Shown here: positions 25,923 through 33,151 of the stretch, one piece after another
Numbering within the stretch: position 1 is the stretch's first letter
Layout of the letters: each line of letters opens with the position of its first letter
Origin: an uncultured Atopobium sp.
GTDB lineage: Bacteria > Actinomycetota > Coriobacteriia > Coriobacteriales > Atopobiaceae
Assembly (NCBI GenBank): GCA_947090525.1
Contig: CAMUON010000002.1
Span: 1-64,000, forward strand
Direction of reading: 5' to 3'
Length of the DNA stretch: 64,000 nucleotides
The notes under the pieces: model-generated
What the model saw: the letters and a program-made list of their open reading frames with translations, nothing else
What the model was told of the DNA's origin: nothing
The model's database searches: none
Program-made: the position numbers and the translations under genes

Positions 25923-27506
25923 TTACTGGTGATAAGTCTCAAGAAACGTAGCCAGATGAGACATAGCATCGCGTAAGGTTTGCAAGCGAGGCAGATACAC
26001 AATCCTGAAGTAGCCAGGAGTTTCCCAGTTAAAGCCCTTACCGTGTACGATGAGCACTTTTTTGTCGCGCAAGAGATCGAGCGCAAATTGTTCATCATCT
26101 GTAATATTGAACTTTTTGTGATCAAGATGAACAAACATATAAAACGCCGCATCCGGCTTAACCACCGAAACGCCTTCCATCTGCTGAAGTGCATCGAAAC
26201 AAAATTCGCGCTGCTCATAGACACGCCCGCCAGGAACCAAATAGTTTTCGACACTTTGATATCCGCCAAGGGCTGTTTGCACGATGGATTGAGCTGGCAC
26301 ATTTGAACAAAGCCGCATATTAGAGAGCATGTTGATGCCCATAATGTAGTCTTTTGCAAGGGCTTTGTTCCCAGAAAGCGTCATCCAACCAATGCGATAA
26401 CCGGCAATCATGTGGGATTTTGAAAGTCCCGAAAACGTTACACAAAAAAGATCAGGCGCGAGCGATGCAATAGAAATATGCTTTTTTCCATCCATAACCA
26501 GGCGATCGTATATTTCATCGCAAAAGATCATGAGGCCAAACTCCCGAGCAAGCGAAACTATATCCTCGAGAACTTCCTTTGAATACAACACGCCTGTGGG
26601 ATTATTGGGATTGATGACAACAATTGCCTTGGTACGAGGCGTAATCTTTGAACGCATGTCATCGATATCGGGATACCAATGTGCCTGCTCATCGCAAAGA
26701 TAATGCACAGGAGTACCTCCCGCAAGCGTTGCACACGCAGTCCACAGCGGATAATCAGGGCTCGGTATGAGGATTTCGTCGCCACTATCAAGAAGCGCCT
26801 GCATAGAAAGGTTGATAAGCTCGGATACGCCGTTTCCGGTATAAATGTCGTCCATCGTGACATTGGGAATGTGACGCAGCTGATCATATTGCATGATGGC
26901 TTTGCGACAGGAGAAAAGTCCGCGGCTCGCCGAATAGCCTTCGCAATCGGTGAGCTGTTGACGCATGTCAAGCACCACTTCATCAGGAGCACGAAAACCA
27001 AACGGTGCAGGATTTCCTATGTTGAGCTTGAGGACATGCTCGCCATTTGCTTCCATGCGCGCAGCTTCATCCACAACAGGGCCACGCACGTCGTAGAGGA
27101 CATTTTCAAGTTTGGATGATTTCTTAAAGATGCGGCGTGGACGCGCAGAAGACTCAAGTGTAGGTGTAAGCGAGGACGTGGATGCATGCGCGAGCGGCGC
27201 TACAGTTGTAGGCGCTACAGTTGCAGACGCAGCAGGCGCTTGTACTGCAGAAACAGACGCATGTGTTGTAGTCGCAGCGACCGCAGACGCAGACGTAAGC
27301 GATGCACCCAGTATCTCCTCGAGCGCAGCTATGACCTCTCGTCTGGGAAGGGACTTACCCGAAAGATACTGACTTACCTGGCTTTTTCCCAATTTTACAC
27401 CGTGCTCCTTAGCCTTGAGCACAAGATCAACCTGCCTCATACGACGCGTTACAAGCGCAGCATTGAGGGCCTGAGCAAACTGAAGCGCACGGGTTTTGGT
27501 ATCCAT
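25923..27506 (-). CDS. Aminotransferase (AlaA-like, class I/II) with N-terminal helix-turn-helix
   Basis: The 527-residue product joins an XRE-like DNA-binding domain (about 15-70; QVDLVLKAKEHGVKLGKSQVSQYLSG reads as two helices and a turn) through an Ala/Ser/Thr/Val-rich linker (about 70-120) to a complete PLP aminotransferase (about 125-525) close to AlaA alanine aminotransferases: NIGNPAPFGF, NPNNPTGVLYS, FCDEIYDR, and the PLP lysine in SGLSKSHMIAGYRIGW (Lys363). This is not the MocR design, whose DNA-binding part is GntR-like. The upstream spacer holds repeated palindromic GTTCA sites, suggesting self-regulation. ATG at 27506, ribosome site weak. brnQ lies just upstream on the same strand. 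Confidence 0.92.
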   Translation of the reverse strand: MDTKTRALQFAQALNAALVTRRMRQVDLVLKAKEHGVKLGKSQVSQYLSGKSLPRREVIAALEEILGASLTSASAVAATTTHASVSAVQAPAASATVAPTTVAPLAHASTSSLTPTLESSARPRRIFKKSSKLENVLYDVRGPVVDEAARMEANGEHVLKLNIGNPAPFGFRAPDEVVLDMRQQLTDCEGYSASRGLFSCRKAIMQYDQLRHIPNVTMDDIYTGNGVSELINLSMQALLDSGDEILIPSPDYPLWTACATLAGGTPVHYLCDEQAHWYPDIDDMRSKITPRTKAIVVINPNNPTGVLYSKEVLEDIVSLAREFGLMIFCDEIYDRLVMDGKKHISIASLAPDLFCVTFSGLSKSHMIAGYRIGWMTLSGNKALAKDYIMGINMLSNMRLCSNVPAQSIVQTALGGYQSVENYLVPGGRVYEQREFCFDALQQMEGVSVVKPDAAFYMFVHLDHKKFNITDDEQFALDLLRDKKVLIVHGKGFNWETPGYFRIVYLPRLQTLRDAMSHLATFLETYHQ

Positions 27507-27537
27507 ATGAACATCCCAACGGTCAAACGAATAATTC

Positions 27538-27623
27538 TGAACTTTTGCATCAAAAGTTCATTTGTTCAAAGTATAGCTCTTTTTCGAACGACATGCGAGA
27601 AAAAGTTCATTTTGTTCAATTTT
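27538..27623. promoter_or_regulatory. Candidate operators and promoter of the HTH-aminotransferase gene
   Basis: TGAACTTTT (27538-27546), GCATC, AAAAGTTCA (27552-27560) is a perfect 9-base inverted repeat. Direct repeats of AAAAGTTCATTT(T)GTTCAA lie at 27552-27569 and 27601-27619. Between them, on the minus strand, TATACT (27575 to 27570) can be the -10, so one copy overlaps the start of transcription and the other lies near -40 to -55. Confidence 0.6.
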
Positions 27624-27642
27624 AGGATGCGCACGAGCTACG

Positions 27643-29109
27643 CTAGATGCGGGTGTTTCTGCGCGCAGCAAGGCGCGTTGTAAGACCTGCTCCATAGGCA
27701 CAGATATAGCAGAGGAACGCAAGCGGGATCCACTCAAGATGAATCGCAGCAAGCGGCATATCATCGATAAACAAATGAACGCCTGGCATACAAAGATCGC
27801 GCATACTTCCCAAAAGCGCTTCCAAACCCACAATCAAGCAGGTAAAACGCCAAGGGCTCAGATTTGGAGCAGGAACCGCGTGCAGATAAAACGCGAAACA
27901 AATAAGAATGATCGCAAGCGGATACATCACTACAAGCACATGCACCGAATAGGTAAGAATCGAAGTAAGTCCGCAGTTGGCAAGCACAAACGAGATAAAC
28001 AACACAGCCATCAAACCAAGTCGAAAACGCTTGCCTTCTTGCGCGCCTGAGAAGTACTCAGCACCTGCACTCGAAAGCGTCATGCACACGTTGAGGCAGG
28101 CAATAGTAAAGATAGCTGCAACAATAATTGATCCTCCAGATGCAAATTGAAATGCGGCAGCCGCAGCAAGGATTTCGGCGCCTTGTTCAAATTGAGCAAG
28201 CTCGCCCGACATAGAAAAGCCGATAAACGCAAAACCCGAGTACACAAGCATCATAAAGCATCCCGCGACAATACCTGAACGCGTAACTTGAGAGACAATT
28301 TCATCCTTGGTGACCTCGTGTTTTTGCTGAATATAAGGAATCAAAATACCACCAAAGATAAACGCGCCAAACACATCCATCGTCTGATATCCGCTGATAA
28401 AGCCAGACGAAAGCGCAGAGAGCACATCATGAGACTCTTGAACTACCTTTGCTTGCGAAAATGCAGAGAAATTGTTCTCAAGAACAGGCGGCGTAGACGG
28501 CAGATGAAAGAAAAATGAACCGATCAGGATGAGCATCAAGACCAAAAGGCAGGGGCCAGAGATTTTTCCCATAATATCGGTAAGATCGGACGGATGCACG
28601 ATAACAAAATACGCTGCAATAAAGAAAAGTCCCATAAAAATCAAGGCAGAAAGAGACGGAAGTGCAGGCACCGGGTTTGTCATGCCTAACATCTCTCCCG
28701 CCATATCCAAAACCGGTTTGGTCATTTCATAGGCACAAGCAGCGGTTCGAGGCACAATCATCAAAGGACCGAGCGTAAGATACACCAAAAGTGTAAACAC
28801 ACGACTAAATTGACGCGAGAGGTGCGAAGCAATGACCTCGGGCGTAGCGACCATGCATAGGCAAATAAGAGCAGCAATAGGCAGCCCCACGCCAGAAATA
28901 AAAAATCCAAGGAGCACCCATATCAAATCCATGCCGGCACGCGCTCCGATATAGGGAGCAAGAATCAAATTGCCCGCGCCAAAGTGCATAGAAAAGAGCG
29001 CAATGCCTATGACCAGGGTTTGCTTCCAGCGAGCAAGAAGAGGCGCAGGCGCGTGTGCAGTTTGCTTTCTCGATCGAATATGAGACAACATATCGGCAAA
29101 ATAGTTCAC
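27643..29109 (-). CDS. brnQ: Branched-chain amino acid transport carrier BrnQ
   Basis: Sodium- or proton-coupled uptake of leucine, isoleucine and valine at the cytoplasmic membrane. The 488-residue protein has about 12 hydrophobic segments and the family start pattern GIALFSMHFGAGNLILAPYIG (about residues 32-52), plus the conserved GYQTMDVFGAFIFGGI block. Typical BrnQ proteins are about 435-450; the extra length is at both ends. The start is a GTG at 29109 with CAGGAG 5 bases upstream; ATG at 29091 is possible. A longer upstream reading frame overlaps the divergent gene and is rejected. It precedes the HTH-aminotransferase, so the two may act together in amino acid use. Confidence 0.94.
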   Translation of the reverse strand: MNYFADMLSHIRSRKQTAHAPAPLLARWKQTLVIGIALFSMHFGAGNLILAPYIGARAGMDLIWVLLGFFISGVGLPIAALICLCMVATPEVIASHLSRQFSRVFTLLVYLTLGPLMIVPRTAACAYEMTKPVLDMAGEMLGMTNPVPALPSLSALIFMGLFFIAAYFVIVHPSDLTDIMGKISGPCLLVLMLILIGSFFFHLPSTPPVLENNFSAFSQAKVVQESHDVLSALSSGFISGYQTMDVFGAFIFGGILIPYIQQKHEVTKDEIVSQVTRSGIVAGCFMMLVYSGFAFIGFSMSGELAQFEQGAEILAAAAAFQFASGGSIIVAAIFTIACLNVCMTLSSAGAEYFSGAQEGKRFRLGLMAVLFISFVLANCGLTSILTYSVHVLVVMYPLAIILICFAFYLHAVPAPNLSPWRFTCLIVGLEALLGSMRDLCMPGVHLFIDDMPLAAIHLEWIPLAFLCYICAYGAGLTTRLAARRNTRI

Positions 29110-29425
29110 ATAAGCTCCTGACGTAACACAAAACCAAACATAGCTCAAACTGAGCGCGCTGGTGTACAATAGATGAAAATTGTGCAGAGTTGCAAGAATA
29201 CCTCGCGCGCATACTTGCTCAATGCAATCATGCAGGCGAAGCCAAATGCAGGCGACGCGCAAGATAGCGAAGCACCTATCCTTGCAGTTCGCACACATAC
29301 AGGATATTTTAGCGTATTTGTGGAACACAAACAGCAAAAAGATACGCTCACACGACGGTGCAGCATCTATACACGCTTTGCAAGAGCCCAAGCATACACC
29401 ACCTTGATATGCAAAAGGAGCAGCT
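29110..29425. promoter_or_regulatory. Divergent spacer brnQ / EEP gene
   Basis: A 316-base spacer that should hold both promoters. TACAAT at about 29164-29169 could be a plus-strand -10 without a good -35. A short reading frame across it (29173-29436) has no ribosome site and is not called. Confidence 0.35.
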
Positions 29426-31057
29426 ATGGACACTGAGCACGAAACGAACCAGAGTAGCACGGACACAACAGGCAAAATCCTCATCAAGCCTGTAGAATCG
29501 CTCCAAACGAAAAAGATAGACGAAGACGCAGTCGATGAAGTAGCTGGTCCAGCAGCCGAAACTGAGGCTGAGCCCGCAGTCGAGCAAGAAGCCGAGCGAG
29601 CAGACGCGCCAGAAGCTGAGACCGAAACTGAAGTTGAAGCTGAGACCGAATCCACGGCAGCAGCTGAAGCAACCGCCGCAGATGCCTGCGCAAACGAAGA
29701 CGAAAACCTGCACGTAAGCGAAGGCGAGAGCGCAGATTTTTCCCCAAGCGCACATGAATATAAGCACGAGCACAAACACGCGCATATGCAAACGCACATG
29801 CAAGCGCCCGACTTTGTGCCTGCGGACACAACCTTTTCCACGCTTTCCAAAGGCTCGTTCAAAAATTTGGCTGAGCAAACAAAAGAAAAGACGCACAAAA
29901 AGCATCACTTCAAGATGCATCCCATAAAGAGCATCTTTGTGATTATTGGCGTTGTACTCCTTGTTGGCGCAGGTACCTTTGCTGGCTATGCATGCTACCT
30001 CGAGAGTCACTACAGCCGCATTCCCGACAACAAAATGCTCAAAGTAGAGCCCGCGCAAAAACAAGAACAAGACCAGCCAAAACAACTGAACTATGGCAGC
30101 GACTATACCATTTGTACCTACAATATTGGATTTGGCGCGTATACACCAAGCTACACCTTCTTTATGGACAAGGGCGAGATGCTCGATGGTACCAAGCACC
30201 AGGGCGCCTATGGAAAAGCGCGCAGCCTTGAAGCTGTTACTGAAGCCACTAAGAGTGCTATTGATGCCGTAGCGACAGCTGTAGACGGCAATGCTCCTGA
30301 TTTTATGATGTTCCAAGAAATTGATGTTAATTCAGATAGAAGTTTTCACGTCGACCAAACGGCGTGCGTACGTGCAGCTTTTGCCAATTATGAATCGAGC
30401 TACGCCTCTGATTTTCACTCCGGATTTTTGGCGTATCCCCTTCACGACATGCACGGAAGCGTGCAGTCGGGCATTATGACACTTTCTAGAGTCGATATGA
30501 CCTCGTCTGTTCGGAGAAGTTATCCCGTAAGCACGGCATTTCCCGACAAGTTCTTTGACCTCGACCGTTGCTTTGAGGTCACCCGCTATCGCTTGCCTGA
30601 TAAACATGAGCTTGTGCTCATCAATTCACATATGTCTGCCTACGACGAAGGCGGCGTATTTCGTGCGCAGCAGGTAAAGATGCTCACGAAGTTTATGAAA
30701 CAAGAATATGCCAAAGGCAATTACGTTATCGCAGGTGGCGACTGGAATTGTGCGCTCGGCAATTCGATTGGTATCTACCCCACGCAGCAAAAACGCCCCG
30801 AATGGATTCAAGAGCTTAAAGAAAGTGACATTCCGCAAGGATTTTCCTATGTCGCTGCAGATAATATAGGAGAAGTACCGACCTGCCGCGCAGACGATAT
30901 TCCGTACGAAAAGGGCATCACCTACACGGCAACTGTGGACGGATTTATTGCTTCTGACAATGTTTCCGCGAGCGCGCACCATATCGATACCGGATTTGCC
31001 GCGAGCGATCACAATCCTGTGCTCTTACGTTTCTCGCTGAAGCCAGCTGCGCAATAG
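29426..31057 (+). CDS. Membrane-anchored endonuclease/exonuclease/phosphatase-family protein
   Basis: A phosphodiesterase-fold protein displayed outside the membrane. The 543 residues comprise an acidic Glu/Ala-rich cytoplasmic tail (about 30-105), a His-rich stretch (HEYKHEHKHAHMQTHM, 110-125), a basic segment, one transmembrane helix (about 168-189) and an EEP domain (about 220-540) with CTYNIGFG, FQEID (metal Glu), INSHMSAYD, GGDWNC, VDGF and SDHNPV, so the catalytic residues are present. Substrate may be DNA, a phospholipid headgroup or a phosphoester; sequence does not say. AAAGGAG precedes the ATG. Divergent from brnQ and convergent with nadE. Confidence 0.9.
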   Translation: MDTEHETNQSSTDTTGKILIKPVESLQTKKIDEDAVDEVAGPAAETEAEPAVEQEAERADAPEAETETEVEAETESTAAAEATAADACANEDENLHVSEGESADFSPSAHEYKHEHKHAHMQTHMQAPDFVPADTTFSTLSKGSFKNLAEQTKEKTHKKHHFKMHPIKSIFVIIGVVLLVGAGTFAGYACYLESHYSRIPDNKMLKVEPAQKQEQDQPKQLNYGSDYTICTYNIGFGAYTPSYTFFMDKGEMLDGTKHQGAYGKARSLEAVTEATKSAIDAVATAVDGNAPDFMMFQEIDVNSDRSFHVDQTACVRAAFANYESSYASDFHSGFLAYPLHDMHGSVQSGIMTLSRVDMTSSVRRSYPVSTAFPDKFFDLDRCFEVTRYRLPDKHELVLINSHMSAYDEGGVFRAQQVKMLTKFMKQEYAKGNYVIAGGDWNCALGNSIGIYPTQQKRPEWIQELKESDIPQGFSYVAADNIGEVPTCRADDIPYEKGITYTATVDGFIASDNVSASAHHIDTGFAASDHNPVLLRFSLKPAAQ

Positions 31058-31080
31058 CAAAACCGAGCTAAAACGAACGC

Positions 31081-31122
31081 CCTAGCAGCTGCTATCGCCT
31101 AGTATCTGCTATGACCTAGCAG
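31081..31122. repeat. Degenerate repeats at the EEP / nadE junction
   Basis: CTGCTATCGCCTAG (31089-31102) and CTGCTATGACCTAG (31106-31119) differ at 2 of 14 bases with period 17; CCTAGCAG occurs at 31081-31088 and 31115-31122. The second copies contain the nadE stop. Confidence 0.8.
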
Positions 31123-33113
31123 TCACCATCGTTGAGCTTGATGTCGTTGAGTTCGCGCATCCATTCATTTGCAAGCGCATCCGAAGGCATACGCCAGTCC
31201 CCACGCGGAGAAAGCGCCACCGATCCCACCTTGGGTCCATCGGGAAGGCAGCTGCGTTTGAATTGTTGCGAGAAAAAGCGCCGGTAAAAGACTTTAAGCC
31301 ACTTGAGTATCGTTTGGGCTGTGTAGTTTTTGCCGTGCGCAATACAAGCCAAGCGAAAGATCTTTTTGGGACCAAAGGATTTGCGCACGAGCGCATAGAG
31401 GAAAAAGTCGTGCAGTTCATAGGGGCCTACGAGGTCTTCTGTCTTTTGAGCAATGGTGCCCGAAGCACTTGGCGGCAGAAGCTCAGGAGATACCGGGGTG
31501 TTGAGCACGTCTAGCAACACATCGCGTAAGCTGGCGTTTTCTGTAGCTGCACGTCCAGTATCTGCGCTTACTTGCGCGCATGCAGGCGCATTCGCAGCTG
31601 CTTCTGCGCACATCTCAACGATATAGCGAACAAGCGTCTTGGGTACGCCAACATTTACCGAATACATAGACATGTGGTCGGCGTTATAGGTCGCCCAGCC
31701 AAGCGCCAGCTCAGAAAGGTCGCCTGTACCGATCACAAGCGCATCTTCCTGATTGGCGAGATCCATCAAAATCTGAGTTCGCTCGCGCGCTTGCGCATTT
31801 TCGTATACGGTATCGTGAACTGCCTCATCGTGATTGATATCGGCAAAATGCGCGCGCACGGCAGCAGAAATGGGAATTTCCCGAAATGAAGCGCCCAAAG
31901 CGCGTGCAAGCACGTACGCGTTTCCATGCGTACGCTCCGTCGTTCCAAAACCAGGCATGGTGCAGGCAATAATACCTGCGTGCGAAAGCTCCAAAAGGTC
32001 AAAGGCTCGCGCGCACACAAGAAGCGCTAAGGTAGAATCAAGACCTCCCGAAACACCCACAACGCACGAGGTCGTATGCGTGTGAACAAGGCGCTTCGCA
32101 AGCGCATGAGCCTGAATGGAGAGAATTTCCCCCGCACGCGCAAACAACAAAGAGCGATCGCGTGGCACAAACGGATGAGGATCAATCGAGCGTGTAAGCG
32201 TAGTTTCTTCGAGTTCAAGAGCAAACAGGTGACGCGTGTATGCTTTTTGGAGAGAAAGCGGCGTTCTAAACGTCGTATTACGTGCGCGTTCCTGCGCAAG
32301 CATCGACACATCGATTTCGGATAGCAGCTGATCATTTGAGAAGAGCGCACTTTCTGCGAGCACAACACCATTTTCGCTGATGATATTGTGTGCCGGAAAG
32401 ACGAGATCTTGGCTCGACTCGCCAAACCCCGCAGACGCATACACATAACCCGCAATCAAGCGGCCGCTTTGCGCATTCACCAGGAGGCGCCGCCACGACG
32501 CCTTCCCTACCTGCGCTGTTGAGGCCGAAAGATTACAAATGATCGTAGCGCCCGCCCGCGCATGCTGAGCAGAAGGAGGATCAGGCGCCCATAAATCTTC
32601 GCAGATCTCAACCGCAAGGGTCAGATTGGCCATCGTTGAACAAGAAAACAACTGATTGGCGCCAAAGGCAATATTGAACTGGCGTGCATAGTTAATATAT
32701 TGAACTTCACCTGTACCAGGGCAAAAGTGACGCATTTCATAAAATTCGTTATAATTGGGCAAAAATTGTTTGGGAACAATACCCAAAATCTTCCCCTTAT
32801 GAAACACAAGTGCTGTGTTGTAGAGCTTACCCGCAACTTGAACGGGCGTACCCAGCATGATGATTGCATCAAGATCTGCGGTGGCTTGGATAATGTGTGT
32901 GCACGCACGCTCGCACGCCTCGATTAACGTAGACTGCCAGAATAGATCTTCGCAAGTATAGCCACTGACACACAACTCGGGAAGGACGATGAGCTTCGCA
33001 TGATCTCCAGCCGCGACTGTGATTGCGTCGATAATAGTTTCGGCGTTGGATGTGGGACACGCCACGCTCACCTCGGGCGTGGTGGCGCATACCTTGATAA
33101 ATCCGTCTTTCAC
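31116..33113 (-). CDS. nadE: Glutamine-dependent NAD+ synthetase
   Basis: Last step of NAD synthesis: amidates nicotinate adenine dinucleotide using glutamine. The 665-residue product has an N-terminal nitrilase-type glutaminase (about 1-270) with the Glu/Lys/Cys triad in LPELCVSGY, PKQFLPNY and VEICEDLW, and a C-terminal synthetase (about 320-660) with P-loop GVSGGLDSTLALLV and the DLSELALGW segment. The start is a GTG at 33113 with AAGGAG 7 bases upstream. It is the last gene of the long glmS-to-nadE run, 38 bases after tsaB-rimI-tsaD. Complete and ordinary for actinobacteria. Confidence 0.96.
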   Translation of the reverse strand: MKDGFIKVCATTPEVSVACPTSNAETIIDAITVAAGDHAKLIVLPELCVSGYTCEDLFWQSTLIEACERACTHIIQATADLDAIIMLGTPVQVAGKLYNTALVFHKGKILGIVPKQFLPNYNEFYEMRHFCPGTGEVQYINYARQFNIAFGANQLFSCSTMANLTLAVEICEDLWAPDPPSAQHARAGATIICNLSASTAQVGKASWRRLLVNAQSGRLIAGYVYASAGFGESSQDLVFPAHNIISENGVVLAESALFSNDQLLSEIDVSMLAQERARNTTFRTPLSLQKAYTRHLFALELEETTLTRSIDPHPFVPRDRSLLFARAGEILSIQAHALAKRLVHTHTTSCVVGVSGGLDSTLALLVCARAFDLLELSHAGIIACTMPGFGTTERTHGNAYVLARALGASFREIPISAAVRAHFADINHDEAVHDTVYENAQARERTQILMDLANQEDALVIGTGDLSELALGWATYNADHMSMYSVNVGVPKTLVRYIVEMCAEAAANAPACAQVSADTGRAATENASLRDVLLDVLNTPVSPELLPPSASGTIAQKTEDLVGPYELHDFFLYALVRKSFGPKKIFRLACIAHGKNYTAQTILKWLKVFYRRFFSQQFKRSCLPDGPKVGSVALSPRGDWRMPSDALANEWMRELNDIKLNDGDC

Positions 33114-33151
33114 CGGCTATCTCCTTCGATCAGTGTTTCTTGAACACGCGT

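Noticed and set aside
29173..29436. Short plus-strand reading frame before the EEP gene
   Set aside because: No ribosome site, no recognisable features, and it overlaps the EEP start.
29110..29898. Long upstream extension of the brnQ reading frame (about 260 residues, Cys/Ser/Ala-rich)
   Set aside because: It overlaps the 5' part of the EEP gene on the other strand, has no family similarity, and a GTG with CAGGAG lies at the expected BrnQ start.
29348..30316. Long minus-strand reading frame antisense to the EEP gene
   Set aside because: Composition mirrors the Glu/Ala-rich opposite strand; the sense gene has complete EEP motifs and a strong ribosome site.
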